Source: Bacteroidetes bacterium HGW-Bacteroidetes-5
GTDB lineage: Bacteria > Bacteroidota > Bacteroidia > Bacteroidales > UBA932
Direction: 5' to 3'
Length of the DNA stretch: 64,000 nucleotides
Assembly: GCA_002842515.1 (NCBI GenBank)
Contig: PHDC01000002.1
Location: 316,744 to 380,743 of the forward strand
The first letter of the stretch is position 1, and every line of letters begins with the position of its first letter. The notes beneath the pieces were generated by a model that had not been told where the DNA came from, ran no database searches, and worked only from the letters and a program-made list of their open reading frames with translations. The position numbers were made by a program, and so were the translations under genes. Of this stretch, positions 1 to 8,936 are shown piece after piece.

Positions 1-356
1 GTAAGGGACAGTCAACCGCCATTGGCGTTGGGGGAGATCCCGTTGTGGGGCTATACTATATTGAGCTACTCAAAATGTTTCAGGATGACCCTAATACAGA
101 TTCAATAGCACTTATCGGTGAGATTGGCGGAGATGCAGAGGAGCAGGCTGCCAAGTATATAAAAGAGCATATAACCAAACCTGTTGCCGTCTTCATTGCC
201 GGTGCAACAGCGCCTGCAGATAAAAGAATGGGACACGCCGGTGCGATTATCTCTAGCGGATCGGGAACTGCAAAAGAGAAGATTGAGGCATTTGAGGCAG
301 CCGGAGTACCTGTTGCCAAAGAGCCATCTCAAATTCCCAACCTGCTTGGTAAATAA
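1..356 (+). CDS. sucD: Succinyl-CoA synthetase (ADP/GDP-forming) alpha subunit, 3' part
   Basis: The frame is open from base 3, so the track start at 45 (GTG) is internal and the gene enters from outside the window. The visible C-terminal half contains [21 protein letters not shown] and the RMGHAGAI motif, which carries the active-site histidine that is transiently phosphorylated in this family. The enzyme interconverts succinyl-CoA and succinate with substrate-level NTP formation in the cytoplasm, together with the SucC beta subunit, which is presumably encoded upstream. The C-terminus (PNLLGK) looks complete. A structured RNA candidate follows in the 3' region. Confidence 0.96.
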   Translation, partial: KGQSTAIGVGGDPVVGLYYIELLKMFQDDPNTDSIALIGEIGGDAEEQAAKYIKEHITKPVAVFIAGATAPADKRMGHAGAIISSGSGTAKEKIEAFEAAGVPVAKEPSQIPNLLGK

Positions 357-427
357 GATTTCTTATAATAATGGTTTATGTCTGATTATGCCCCAATTGC
401 GGAGGTTTTCGCAGCCCCACAACTAAG

Positions 428-554
428 TTAATAACGACAAACGGCGATATCGGTGTCAGCTAAGGAAAACTTTGGCTCCAGAAGATGGAGGGGACCCACC
501 GCAAGGTGAGGAGGATTTTCCGGGCTGACACCGTGAGCCTCAGTAAGTTATTGA
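428..554 (+). ncRNA. Candidate structured RNA downstream of sucD, family unknown
   Basis: No ORF covers this stretch, yet it folds into nested helices. A closing helix pairs 428-435 with 547-554 (8 pairs, one G-U). A perfect 9-bp helix pairs GGTGTCAGC (452-460) with GCTGACACC (524-532). A 6-bp helix pairs GGAAAA (464-469) with TTTTCC (516-521). Inside are hairpins CTCCA-GAAGA-TGGAG (476-490) and CACC-GCAA-GGTG (497-508), the latter with a GNRA loop that favours the plus strand. GGCTC (474-478) can alternatively pair with GAGCC (535-539). It is followed by a hairpin terminator. I could not match it to SRP RNA, RNase P, tmRNA or any riboswitch I know. It may be an independent small RNA or one processed from the sucD 3' region. 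Confidence 0.6.
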
Positions 555-570
555 CCGCCAATTAAAAAAA

Positions 571-602
571 GGCTGCCTAGTAATTAGGCAGCCTGTTCTT
601 TT
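571..602. terminator. Bidirectional hairpin terminator
   Basis: GGCTGCCTA-gtaat-TAGGCAGCC is a perfect 9-bp stem. It is preceded by seven A residues, giving a strong T-run on the minus strand, and followed by TGTTCTTTT on the plus strand. It therefore suits the end of ferritin (minus) and the end of sucD and the RNA candidate (plus). Confidence 0.85.
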
Positions 603-620
603 ATAATAATTTCAAGCAGA

Positions 621-1139
621 CTATTTGGCAGCCTGAGTTGCATCTACAAATACTCTTGTTGCAAGCTCTTTATCCAGCATATAAAGCGCAGGACCGTTGT
701 CTCCTACAAACTTAAGCTGGTCAATAATTGCCAGTGCATTCTCCTCCTCCTCTGCCTGTTCGTCAATAAACCATTGAAGCATATTGGCTGCTGCGTGATC
801 TCTCTCTTTTAGAGCAACTTCATAGCAGTTATGAATCATATCGGTAACTTTGCACTCGTGTTTATATGTGCTCTCGAATATATCCTTAATACTGCTCCAA
901 TCTGTCTCCACCTCAGCAATAGGCTCAAGTTTTACCTCACCTCCGCGGGCAATTATATAATCGAACAGTTTTAGCGCGTGTGAAGTCTCCTCCTGGAATT
1001 GAACTCTCATCCAGTTTGCAAAACCTGTCAGCCCCTTTTGAGCCAGGTATGAAGACATTGACAGATATAAGTATGCGCTCCAGAACTCTGCATTAACCTG
1101 TTTATTTAAAACCTCCTGTACATTTTTATTGAATCTCAT
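621..1139 (-). CDS. ftnA: Ferritin (non-heme, FtnA-type)
   Basis: This is a 172-residue ferritin that stores iron as a mineral core inside a 24-subunit cytoplasmic shell. The ferroxidase ligands are visible in the expected order: the NAEFWSAYLYL helix (Glu near residue 17), then QEETSHALKLFDY (Glu-Glu-x-x-His) and later EQAEEEE. The length fits bacterial ferritin. The ORF track starts at 1223, but the first 28 codons (PVNLQHFGRFF...) have no family counterpart. I therefore choose ATG at 1139, giving MRFNKNVQEVLN. It is a stand-alone gene, separated from the upstream kinase by 83 bases of AT-rich DNA and ended by the shared terminator. Confidence 0.96.
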   Translation of the reverse strand: MRFNKNVQEVLNKQVNAEFWSAYLYLSMSSYLAQKGLTGFANWMRVQFQEETSHALKLFDYIIARGGEVKLEPIAEVETDWSSIKDIFESTYKHECKVTDMIHNCYEVALKERDHAAANMLQWFIDEQAEEEENALAIIDQLKFVGDNGPALYMLDKELATRVFVDATQAAK

Positions 1140-1222
1140 AATTATAATATTTAATAGTTTATTTAGATTTTGATTTAGTATTATAACAAAAAACCTGCCA
1201 AAATGTTGCAGATTGACCGGCA

Positions 1223-3379
1223 TTAATTTGACTTAAATCTCACACAAAACATCGATCCTTTGCCCGGTTCACTCTCCACCCAAACCTCACCATCAAGTAG
1301 ATGTGCAAACTCCCTCACAATTGAGAGACCAAGACCCGTACCTTCATAAACTCTCTTGTTTGCACCGTCAACCTGTGTAAACCTTTCAAAAATCCTCTTC
1401 TGATCTTCAATAGAGATACCTATTCCAGTGTCCTTAACATACATTAAAACCGACTCCTCTTCGTTGATGTATCCAAGCTCTACATACCCTTCGTTGGTAA
1501 ACTTTATGGCATTATTAACCAGGTTTATTAGTATCTGTTGAATTTTGATCTTGTCTGAATATATAAATCGCCCGCTTTCTTCCGGGATTGTGAGGTGAAG
1601 GTCAATTTTTAGCGATTGCCTTTTGAAGAATTTGTATACATCTGTTAACATTGGGACTATGTCAAAATTCTCTCTCACAATATTTATCTGGCCGGACTCA
1701 ATTTTAGCTATATCCATCACATCGTTTATGGTAGATAAGAGCCTATGAGCGCTGGAGTTTATTATCATTGTATACTCCTTAAGATTGGGATCTTCAATTT
1801 CACCTAAAAGAATATCTGCGAAACCGATAATTCCATTGAGCGGGGTCCGAATTTCGTGACTCATATTTGCCAGAAAAGAGGTTTTTAGCCTATCACTCTG
1901 CTCTGCCATATCCTTTGCCTCCTTTAACTTCTTGATGTTCGTCATCCTCTCTATAAAGATACCGATTGTGTTTGCAAATATCTCAAACAGAACCAGATCT
2001 TCCTCTTTATAGGCATTTTCATCGTGGTAATCCTGTACTGCTGCCACACCAATAACCTCTTTGAGGGAGGAGTCCATTAAAGGTGCTCCCATCCAAATTA
2101 GACAGTCGTCTCCGAATTGATTAAGCGGAAATGTTTCAGATATTCTCATCTCTGCCTCTTTGTTAATTAGCATCCCCTTACCAATAACACGAATGTAATC
2201 TGTGAATGAGTTCTCAAGTGGGGCCTTCTCGCTATAATCAGATTTGTCATATTCGTCTACATAGTAAGGGAAGCTATACATATTATCTTCCTTATGGTAA
2301 AGGGCAATAAAAAAATTATCTGCCTTGATTACCCTCTTCATATGGAAGTGAACCTTCTCCATAAATGTATTCAGGTCGTGGTCCAGAAGTGAGAGCCTGG
2401 AGAGATATAGCAGCACCTCCTGCATCTCTCTCTTTTTGTACTTTATTGTTACATCTCTTATTATTGCACCGACTCCAATTTTAGTTGTGCCAAGACTTAT
2501 CGGAAACTTCGCTGTCTCTGTAACCTTATCTTTGTAGACCTCCTCATAGTAAACAATCTCGCCTGTATCCATCACCTTTTTGTCCGAGTCACGGTATCTG
2601 TCTGCAACCTCTTTCCCAAAAATCTCGTCGTCATTCATACCGATGAGCTCCTCTCTGCTCTTCTTCATTATTTTGCAGAACATATCATTAGCCACAACAA
2701 ATCGTCTGTTTTCATCCTTCATAAACATCATATCGCTGTTGCGGTTTATAAACGACTCATACCTTGCCTCACTCTGCTCAAGCTCTCTTTTAAGTTTGTG
2801 ATTATTCATTCTGTTAATGAGAAGCCTCCCCACCAAAATGCTAAAAAGAGGATATATGGTTAATATCGGCACAGTCATAGTTTTTAACAACTCCTGCCTC
2901 AAAGCATCTTCTTTAATGAGGGTAACAGAAGCCAGCATAAGCAGATGAGCTATATAACTTACAATAACCAGTTCAAGAATATTGTTCCCTTTACGCCAAT
3001 TGGGTCTGAATCTCTTCCAAAGAATACCTGTGAGCGAGGCAAAAACGATTGTAGCCACCCCCATCATTACACCGGGGCCACCCATATAGATTCTATAAAA
3101 TGCAGAGATTATAGCAGCAATTAAAGTTGCAACAGGGCCGAAAAAAAGGCCGGAATTGAGCAACAAAACTGATCTGGTATCAAAAACAAGGCCCGGCATT
3201 AGAGTGAACGGAGATAGCATTAAAAGTACGGCAACTCCCCCTAATGTAATCCCGGCGAAAACTCTGTTTAATAATCTCCTGAAATTGGTCTCTTTTGTCC
3301 AAATGATGTCGTATACAAGAGTGAATGCCAGCAAAATGGCAATATTTTGCAATAATCCTACTAACATTGAGATATTCAT
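1223..3379 (-). CDS. Membrane sensor histidine kinase (5TM-LYT, PAS, GAF, HisKA, HATPase)
   Basis: The protein has 718 residues from ATG 3379; the track start at 3589 adds a hydrophilic stretch lying in the divergent promoter region. Residues 1-190 form about six hydrophobic segments resembling the 5TM-LYT sensor module. A PAS domain lies at about 205-310 and a GAF domain at about 325-475. HisKA has the phospho-acceptor His508 in FLANMSHEIRTPLNG. The ATPase domain has the N box (QILINLVNNAIKF), D650 in DTGIG and GTGLGL at 680-685. No receiver domain and no response regulator gene lie nearby, so it is an orphan kinase. The signal is unknown. It is transcribed divergently from the patatin gene. 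Confidence 0.93.
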   Translation of the reverse strand: MNISMLVGLLQNIAILLAFTLVYDIIWTKETNFRRLLNRVFAGITLGGVAVLLMLSPFTLMPGLVFDTRSVLLLNSGLFFGPVATLIAAIISAFYRIYMGGPGVMMGVATIVFASLTGILWKRFRPNWRKGNNILELVIVSYIAHLLMLASVTLIKEDALRQELLKTMTVPILTIYPLFSILVGRLLINRMNNHKLKRELEQSEARYESFINRNSDMMFMKDENRRFVVANDMFCKIMKKSREELIGMNDDEIFGKEVADRYRDSDKKVMDTGEIVYYEEVYKDKVTETAKFPISLGTTKIGVGAIIRDVTIKYKKREMQEVLLYLSRLSLLDHDLNTFMEKVHFHMKRVIKADNFFIALYHKEDNMYSFPYYVDEYDKSDYSEKAPLENSFTDYIRVIGKGMLINKEAEMRISETFPLNQFGDDCLIWMGAPLMDSSLKEVIGVAAVQDYHDENAYKEEDLVLFEIFANTIGIFIERMTNIKKLKEAKDMAEQSDRLKTSFLANMSHEIRTPLNGIIGFADILLGEIEDPNLKEYTMIINSSAHRLLSTINDVMDIAKIESGQINIVRENFDIVPMLTDVYKFFKRQSLKIDLHLTIPEESGRFIYSDKIKIQQILINLVNNAIKFTNEGYVELGYINEEESVLMYVKDTGIGISIEDQKRIFERFTQVDGANKRVYEGTGLGLSIVREFAHLLDGEVWVESEPGKGSMFCVRFKSN

Positions 3380-3441
3380 AGAGACAAATTTAGTAAATTT
3401 TATTAAATTCGCATCAGTTGAACTTATTGGAATTAAATATT

Positions 3442-4449
3442 TTGAAAAAGATTCTATCAATAGATGGCGGGGGTATCCGGGGGATATTACCGGCCGCAAT
3501 TCTTGCTCATCTTGAAAAGCGTCTGCAGATAGAGAAGGGAGATGAGCAACTGAGAATCGCAGATTGTTTTGATCTACTCTCCGGCACATCTGCAGGAGGA
3601 ATTCTCACCTGCCTCTACCTTGTTCCTCAACCCAAAGGCGACGGAACCACACGACCTAAATACAGTGCAACCCAGATATTCGATCTATACTGCGAGTTGG
3701 GACCGGTTCTCTTTCGTCGTCCTCTAAGTTACTTTATCCGGTCTGGAGCGGGGTTGTTAAGAAGCAGATACAGCGAGGATGCACTCTATGCATTTGCAAA
3801 AAAACTCATTGGAGATTCATACATTTCAGAGGTAATGAAAGATTGTCTGATTACCGCATATGACCTAAGCAGCCGTAAAGCAGTACTCTTTAGTCGATAC
3901 GCCACCACAAAATATGGCGATATGGCCAACTATAAACTTTGTGATGTCGTTCGGGCCACTACTGCTGCTCCCAGCTACTTTATTCCTGCCCGGATATTTG
4001 CAAAAGACAACTCCTCCAGACACCTCGTAGATGGCGGAGTCTATGCCGGAAATCCCGCAATGTGTTCTCTGGTAGAGGCTATTAAAATATGGCCCGGGGA
4101 GCCTGTAAGCAATTTCTGGATGCTCTCGGTTGGAACAGGTAAGGCTATTAGGCCATATCACTTCAAAAACACAAAAAATTTCGGGTATATACACTGGCTA
4201 CACCCTATTTTAGATATTTTAATGTCATCTGTTTCGGAAACAGTTGATTACCAAATGCAGCAAATCTTCTCCATCTCCGGGGTTCCTCAAAATTACATTA
4301 GGATTGAACCTCCGATGCTCACTGCAGATATTAGGATTGACAATGCCTCAATAAAAAATATCCACAAACTGGAGTCTGCAGCCCAAAATTTTATTGATCA
4401 CAACTCGCCTCTATATGACTCTCTTTGCAAATCGCTTTCAGATATTTAG
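3442..4449 (+). CDS. Patatin-like phospholipase
   Basis: The protein is a predicted cytoplasmic lipid acyl hydrolase with a Ser-Asp dyad. The oxyanion motif DGGGIRG stands at the N-terminus, the nucleophile elbow GTSAG (Ser about residue 50) follows, and the catalytic Asp lies in VDGGVYAGNPA (about residue 197). There is no signal peptide or membrane segment. I take TTG 3442 as start (MKKILSIDGGG); TTG 3418 and 3427 are in-frame alternatives, and there is no ATG. Patatins occur as effectors in CBASS anti-phage systems, but no cyclase, HORMA or Trip13 gene is adjacent, so a lipid-metabolism role is more likely. The substrate is unknown. Confidence 0.9.
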   Translation: MKKILSIDGGGIRGILPAAILAHLEKRLQIEKGDEQLRIADCFDLLSGTSAGGILTCLYLVPQPKGDGTTRPKYSATQIFDLYCELGPVLFRRPLSYFIRSGAGLLRSRYSEDALYAFAKKLIGDSYISEVMKDCLITAYDLSSRKAVLFSRYATTKYGDMANYKLCDVVRATTAAPSYFIPARIFAKDNSSRHLVDGGVYAGNPAMCSLVEAIKIWPGEPVSNFWMLSVGTGKAIRPYHFKNTKNFGYIHWLHPILDILMSSVSETVDYQMQQIFSISGVPQNYIRIEPPMLTADIRIDNASIKNIHKLESAAQNFIDHNSPLYDSLCKSLSDI

Positions 4450-4506
4450 AAAATAATTTAAAATTGACTAAATTTGCAGCGTTCTTTTCATAAAAATACC
4501 AGATTA

Positions 4507-4923
4507 ATGGATATTGCTATTGACTTTGACGGCACAATTGTTAAGCATCGTTTTCCCGAGATTGGAGAGGAGATCCCTTTTGCGATTGAGACATTAAAAC
4601 TAATCCAGAGCGAACTTAAACATAACCTTATTTTATGGACTGTTCGCGAGGGCGAGCACCTTCAGGCTGCCCTGGACTTTTGTAAACAGAGAGGACTTCA
4701 CTTCTATGCCGTGAATGCAAACTACCCGGATCTGCCCAACACAGGTCCAAGAAAGATAATGGCGGATATGTTCATAGATGATAGGAATTTCGGAGGTCTT
4801 CCGGATTGGGGCTTCATATATAACTCTCTCAAAAACAGCCCGGGGAAGTGCTTTGACCCTGATATTTTCCAAAATGCGACTCAGGAGGTCAAACCTGCAA
4901 AAAGAGGTATTTTCCGTAAATAG
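4507..4923 (+). CDS. HAD-superfamily protein, BT0820-like
   Basis: This small HAD-fold protein has 138 residues. The nucleophile motif IDFDGTIV stands at the very N-terminus, a Thr motif (ILWTVR) follows, and the acidic motif MFIDDRNFGG comes near residue 90. It resembles the structurally characterised Bacteroides protein BT0820, whose physiological substrate I do not know. ATG 4507 is chosen because the HAD core starts at once; the track start at 4474 (TTG) adds eleven unrelated residues. The gene lies 57 bases after the patatin gene and before the rhamnose promoter. A phosphatase activity on a small metabolite is inferred from the family only. Confidence 0.85.
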   Translation: MDIAIDFDGTIVKHRFPEIGEEIPFAIETLKLIQSELKHNLILWTVREGEHLQAALDFCKQRGLHFYAVNANYPDLPNTGPRKIMADMFIDDRNFGGLPDWGFIYNSLKNSPGKCFDPDIFQNATQEVKPAKRGIFRK

Positions 4924-4989
4924 ATCTTCAACGGCTTTGTTCTATTCACTTTATTGAAGTTACCTCTAAATTAGGTAGGATCTTTTTAC

Positions 4990-4997
4990 TATATTTG
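4990..4997 (+). promoter_or_regulatory. -7 element of the rhamnose operon promoter
   Basis: TATATTTG matches the Bacteroidetes -7 consensus TAnnTTTG and lies 20 bases before the rfbA start codon. No clear TTTG -33 box is present at the usual 19-20 bp distance, so the promoter is incomplete by consensus. Confidence 0.55.
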
Positions 4998-5017
4998 TTT
5001 AAAGAAACAGTATTTAT

Positions 5018-5893
5018 ATGAAAGGAATAGTTCTAGCCGGTGGTTCCGGAACCAGACTCTACCCTATTACCAAAGGGGTTTCAAAGCAACTCCTGCCAAT
5101 ATATGACAAACCGATGGTATATTATCCCATTTCGGTGTTAATGTTAGCCGGAATCAGGGAGATTTTAATTATATCTACCCCATCTGACCTTCCGGGCTTT
5201 ATTAGACTGCTGGGAGACGGGAGCGATTACGGAGTAAAGTTTGAATACGCCCCTCAGCCCTCTCCGGATGGACTTGCCCAGGCTTTTATTATTGGAGAGC
5301 AATTTATTGGAGATGATTGCGCCTGCCTTGTACTTGGGGACAACATTTTCTACGGACAGTCTTTCAGTCATATGCTGAGCGAGGCTGTGGAGGATGCAGA
5401 ATTGAGGTCTATAGCCACAGTATTTGGTTACTATGTAACTGACCCTCAAAGGTACGGAGTTGCAGAGTTCAACCCGGACGGCAAGGTTCTCAGTATTGAA
5501 GAGAAGCCGCTCAATCCAAAGAGTAACTACGCAGTTGTAGGGCTCTACTTCTACCCCAACAAGGTAGTTGATGTAGCAAAAAGGATTAAACCATCTGCAC
5601 GGGGAGAATTAGAGATAACAACTGTAAATCAGGAGTTTTTAAAAGATGGAGAGCTAAAAGTACAACTGCTTGGAAGAGGGTTCGCCTGGTTGGATACCGG
5701 CACCCACGACTCTCTTTCGGAGGCGTCCGGTTTTGTAGAGGTGATTGAAAAAAGACAGGGGCTCAAGATTGCCTGTCTGGAGGAGATTGCGTTCAACAAA
5801 GGTTGGATAGATAGAGAGCAACTTCTGGAACTGGCAAAACCTATGCAGAAAAATCAATATGGTCAGTACCTGATAGATTTAACAAAAAGATAA
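5018..5893 (+). CDS. rfbA: Glucose-1-phosphate thymidylyltransferase
   Basis: This is the first step of dTDP-L-rhamnose synthesis: dTTP plus glucose-1-phosphate gives dTDP-glucose and pyrophosphate. The 291 residues match the family's usual length. The nucleotidyl signature [11 protein letters not shown] is at the N-terminus, followed by [11 protein letters not shown] and [10 protein letters not shown] (Mg-binding Asp). The end (GQYLIDL) is typical. It is the first gene of a tight rfbA-rfbC-rfbD-rfbB operon; only 14 bases separate it from rfbC. Confidence 0.98.
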   Translation: MKGIVLAGGSGTRLYPITKGVSKQLLPIYDKPMVYYPISVLMLAGIREILIISTPSDLPGFIRLLGDGSDYGVKFEYAPQPSPDGLAQAFIIGEQFIGDDCACLVLGDNIFYGQSFSHMLSEAVEDAELRSIATVFGYYVTDPQRYGVAEFNPDGKVLSIEEKPLNPKSNYAVVGLYFYPNKVVDVAKRIKPSARGELEITTVNQEFLKDGELKVQLLGRGFAWLDTGTHDSLSEASGFVEVIEKRQGLKIACLEEIAFNKGWIDREQLLELAKPMQKNQYGQYLIDLTKR

Positions 5894-5907
5894 ATAACTA
5901 ACTGCAA

Positions 5908-6474
5908 ATGAATGTTACTAAAACCTCAATCCCCGAGGTACTTATAATTGAACCGAAAGTATTTTACGATAAAAGAGGCTACTTTTTTGAATCCTTCTCA
6001 CAACTGAAATTTGAAGAGAGCGTTTTTAAAACCCGTTTCGTTCAGGATAATGAATCAAAATCACAATATGGTGTATTGAGAGGGCTTCACTACCAGCTTC
6101 CACCGTTTGCACAGAGCAAACTGGTTAAAGTTGTCAGCGGAAAAGTTCTGGATGTAGCTGTAGATATTCGTAAAGGCTCTCCCACTTTCGGCCAATACGT
6201 AGCTGCAGAAATCTCTGCCGATAATAAGCTTATTATGTTTATTCCCAGAGGATTTGCTCACGGATTTATTGTCCTGAGCGAAGAGTGTATCTTTCAATAT
6301 AAGTGTGACAACTACTACTCTGTAGAGAGTGAAGGTGCTCTAAGCTGGAACGATCCTACAGTAGCCATAGATTGGAGGGTTCCCCTGAATGATATCTCCC
6401 TGAGTGATAAGGATAAGAATCAGCCATCTCTGCAAAATGCAAAGCTTTTTGATTATAACATAAATCTCTATTGA
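5908..6474 (+). CDS. rfbC: dTDP-4-dehydrorhamnose 3,5-epimerase
   Basis: This cupin-fold epimerase of 188 residues converts dTDP-4-keto-6-deoxyglucose to its L-lyxo epimer. The catalytic His is visible in VLRGLHYQ (His61), with the partner Asp region VLDVAVDIRKGSPTFG and the substrate-binding PRGFAHGF motif. It is the third enzyme of the rhamnose pathway and the second gene of the operon. The six-base gap to rfbD suggests translational coupling. Confidence 0.97.
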   Translation: MNVTKTSIPEVLIIEPKVFYDKRGYFFESFSQLKFEESVFKTRFVQDNESKSQYGVLRGLHYQLPPFAQSKLVKVVSGKVLDVAVDIRKGSPTFGQYVAAEISADNKLIMFIPRGFAHGFIVLSEECIFQYKCDNYYSVESEGALSWNDPTVAIDWRVPLNDISLSDKDKNQPSLQNAKLFDYNINLY

Positions 6475-6480
6475 TTTTTT

Positions 6481-7353
6481 ATGGCAAATATTTTGATAAC
6501 TGGGGCAAAGGGACAGCTGGGGAGTGAGCTTAAGGAGCTCTTCTTTGGAGTTGAAGGAGATACTCTCTTCTTTACGGATGTGGCCGAACTGGATATCACA
6601 AACAGAGAGAGCGTATACCATTTCCTTAATGACAAAAACATAGAGGTTATTATTAACTGTGCGGCCTATACTGCAGTAGATAAGGCAGAAGAGGAGTCCG
6701 AAATTTGTGATAGAGTTAACAGAACAGCTCCGGGTATTCTTGCCGATGAGGCAAATGCCTGCGGAGCACTTCTGATTCACATCTCTACAGATTATGTCTT
6801 TGATGGGATTGGGCCAACACCTTACAAAGAGAGTATGAGCACAAATCCGGTAGGTGTATACGGCAAAACAAAGGTTGAGGGGGAGCTTGAGGTAATGCGT
6901 AGCGGGGCAAATTATATTATAATCCGGACATCGTGGCTATACTCTGTTTATGGTAATAACTTTGCAAAGACAATCCTGCGTTTGAGCGGTGAGCGGGACT
7001 CTCTGAATGTAGTATTTGATCAGATTGGAACTCCTACATATGCAAAAGATCTTGCTAAAGTTATTCTCCTATTCAAGCAAAGATACACCCCACAGATGAA
7101 AGGCATATACCACTTCTCAAACGAGGGTGTTTGCTCCTGGTACGATTTTGCTCTGGAGATTGTAAAATTAACGGGCAGACGCTGTAAAGTTATGCCTGTA
7201 ACAAGCGATAAATTTCCCACTAAGGCTGTTCGTCCGCCATATTCGGTTTTAGACAAAGGGAAGATAAAAGAGCTCCTAAATATTGATATCCCACATTGGC
7301 GTGACTCCCTTGCAGATTTTTACAGAAAAGAGAGTATCGCATCAAGAGGGTAG
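6481..7353 (+). CDS. rfbD: dTDP-4-dehydrorhamnose reductase
   Basis: This short-chain dehydrogenase (290 residues) catalyses the last, NAD(P)H-dependent step to dTDP-L-rhamnose. The Rossmann motif ITGAKGQLG starts at residue 5. INCAAYTAVDKAEEE is the signature of this subgroup. The STDYVFDG segment and the YGKTKVEGE motif supply the catalytic Ser/Thr-Tyr-Lys set. It sits between rfbC and rfbB in the operon. Confidence 0.97.
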   Translation: MANILITGAKGQLGSELKELFFGVEGDTLFFTDVAELDITNRESVYHFLNDKNIEVIINCAAYTAVDKAEEESEICDRVNRTAPGILADEANACGALLIHISTDYVFDGIGPTPYKESMSTNPVGVYGKTKVEGELEVMRSGANYIIIRTSWLYSVYGNNFAKTILRLSGERDSLNVVFDQIGTPTYAKDLAKVILLFKQRYTPQMKGIYHFSNEGVCSWYDFALEIVKLTGRRCKVMPVTSDKFPTKAVRPPYSVLDKGKIKELLNIDIPHWRDSLADFYRKESIASRG

Positions 7354-7385
7354 ATTATAGAAATAAATTGTAAAAAAAAGGAAAT

Positions 7386-8450
7386 ATGAAAAACATCCTC
7401 ATAACCGGAGGGGCCGGGTTTATAGGTTCACATCTGGTGAGACTTATGGTAAACAAATATCCACACTACAATATCATTAACCTGGATAAGTTAACTTACG
7501 CCGGAAACCTTGAGAACCTTAAGGATATTGAGGATAGCCCTAACTACAAATTTATCAAAGGGGATATTTGCGATACTGCCCTAATTCCTAAGCTTCTAAG
7601 AGATAACAAGATTGACGGAATCATTCATTTGGCTGCCGAATCTCACGTAGACAGGTCAATCAAAGACCCTTTTGCATTTGCAAATACAAATGTAATAGGT
7701 ACTCTTAATCTTTTACAGTCGGCAAAAAACTATTGGGGGGAGGCCGGCAAAGAGGGTTTTGAGGGGAAATTATTCTACCACGTCTCCACCGATGAGGTTT
7801 ATGGTTCACTTGAGCAGGAGGGTACCTTTTTCACAGAGGATACCAAGTATGACCCACACTCTCCCTACTCGGCATCTAAAGCTGCAAGTGACCACTTTGT
7901 AAGGGCTTTTCACGATACATATGGACTACCGGTTGTTATTTCAAATTGCTCAAACAACTACGGAAGCTTTCAGTTTCCGGAAAAACTGATACCACTTTTT
8001 ATCAACAACATCTGCAATAACAGAGCTCTTCCCGTATACGGAAAAGGTGAGAATGTGAGAGACTGGCTCTATGTAGAGGACCACGCTGTGGCAATAGATC
8101 TCATATTTCATAAGGGAAAAACCGGAGATACTTACAATATCGGAGGGTTTAACGAATGGAGAAACATAGACCTCATAAAGGTTATGATCAAGACTGTGGA
8201 CAGGCTTTTAGGGCGACCACAGGGAAGCAGCGACTCGTTAATAACTTATGTAACAGACCGTGCCGGCCACGATCTTCGCTACGCCATAGACTCGACAAAA
8301 CTAAACAAAGAGCTTGGGTGGAGTCCCTCTCTGCAGTTCGAAGAGGGGCTGGAGAAGACAGTCAGATGGTATCTGGATAACAAAGAGTGGATGGAGAGGG
8401 TTACATCGGGAGATTATCAGGCATACTACGAACAGATGTACAACAGGTAA
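7386..8450 (+). CDS. rfbB: dTDP-glucose 4,6-dehydratase
   Basis: This extended SDR enzyme of 354 residues converts dTDP-glucose to dTDP-4-keto-6-deoxyglucose using tightly bound NAD+. Visible landmarks are ITGGAGFIGSH (cofactor), HLAAESHVDRS, VSTDEVYG (Thr-Asp-Glu of the active site), YSASKAASD (Tyr-x3-Lys) and the substrate segment NNYGSFQFPEKLIP. It completes the set of four rhamnose enzymes. The order A-C-D-B is one of the common arrangements. Confidence 0.98.
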   Translation: MKNILITGGAGFIGSHLVRLMVNKYPHYNIINLDKLTYAGNLENLKDIEDSPNYKFIKGDICDTALIPKLLRDNKIDGIIHLAAESHVDRSIKDPFAFANTNVIGTLNLLQSAKNYWGEAGKEGFEGKLFYHVSTDEVYGSLEQEGTFFTEDTKYDPHSPYSASKAASDHFVRAFHDTYGLPVVISNCSNNYGSFQFPEKLIPLFINNICNNRALPVYGKGENVRDWLYVEDHAVAIDLIFHKGKTGDTYNIGGFNEWRNIDLIKVMIKTVDRLLGRPQGSSDSLITYVTDRAGHDLRYAIDSTKLNKELGWSPSLQFEEGLEKTVRWYLDNKEWMERVTSGDYQAYYEQMYNR

Positions 8451-8461
8451 TTTCTGTGGAG

Positions 8462-8875
8462 ATGGAACCCATAATTATTGACGATAAATTACTGGACGAG
8501 GTCTCTGCTCAGGCAAAGGGCTCTGCGCGGCTTAGAATGAATTTTAATCTGCATAAATCTCTTGATGCAGGGGCCCAGAAAATGCTCAATGCACTCCAGC
8601 CCGGGAGCATTTTCCCGATTCACAGGCACCACCATACAGCTGAGACCTACATTGTTCTACGGGGTGCTATCAGGGTCTATTTCTATGATGACTCCGGCAC
8701 TATTGTTTCATCCCATTTGCTTGATCCCTGCGAAGGATTTTACGGGTTGGAGATACCTGTAGGAGTGTTTCACACCCTGGAGGTACTTGACAAAAATACA
8801 GTGATTTTTGAAGCTAAAGAGGGGCCATACACCCCACTTTCGGAGGATGACATACTAACAATTCAAAATAAATAG
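8462..8875 (+). CDS. wbuC: WbuC-family cupin metalloprotein
   Basis: The 138-residue small cupin has HRHHHTAETYIVLRG as its metal-binding motif and a second His in PVGVFHTLEV. WbuC-family proteins accompany O-antigen and other surface polysaccharide genes; their reaction is not established. I choose ATG 8462 (MEPIIIDDKLL). The longer track start at 8387 overlaps the end of rfbB by 64 bases and adds a tail without family similarity. It lies 11 bases after rfbB, so it is probably the last gene of that operon. Confidence 0.88.
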   Translation: MEPIIIDDKLLDEVSAQAKGSARLRMNFNLHKSLDAGAQKMLNALQPGSIFPIHRHHHTAETYIVLRGAIRVYFYDDSGTIVSSHLLDPCEGFYGLEIPVGVFHTLEVLDKNTVIFEAKEGPYTPLSEDDILTIQNK

Positions 8876-8904
8876 TTCCCTATACCACGATGGCACATTT
8901 TGTG

Positions 8905-8912
8905 TATATTTG
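8905..8912 (+). promoter_or_regulatory. -7 element before the first wlbA-like gene
   Basis: TATATTTG fits the Bacteroidetes -7 box. It overlaps the TTG at 8910 that the ORF track uses as a start. Transcription should begin a few bases downstream, so translation must start later, which supports GTG 8937. The -33 box is not clear. Confidence 0.55.
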
Positions 8913-8936
8913 CAGGATATTTTAAAAAGACAACCA

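Noticed and set aside
428-554. Identification of the RNA as SRP RNA, RNase P, tmRNA or a SAM-type riboswitch
   Set aside because: The conserved motifs of those families (for example GGAAGCAGCC, GAGGAAAGTCC) are absent. A short GGAGGGGACCC resemblance to SAM-I does not extend to the rest.
3156-3515. 119-residue plus-strand ORF
   Set aside because: It is antisense to the sensor kinase membrane domain and reads as a low-complexity shadow.
3442-4449. Patatin as a CBASS effector
   Set aside because: No nucleotide cyclase, ubiquitin-like or HORMA/Trip13 gene is adjacent; the neighbours are a sensor kinase and a HAD protein.
8910-8936. TTG start of the first WlbA-like gene given by the ORF track
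   Set aside because: The TTG is the end of a TATATTTG promoter element, and the added residues have no counterpart in WbpB.
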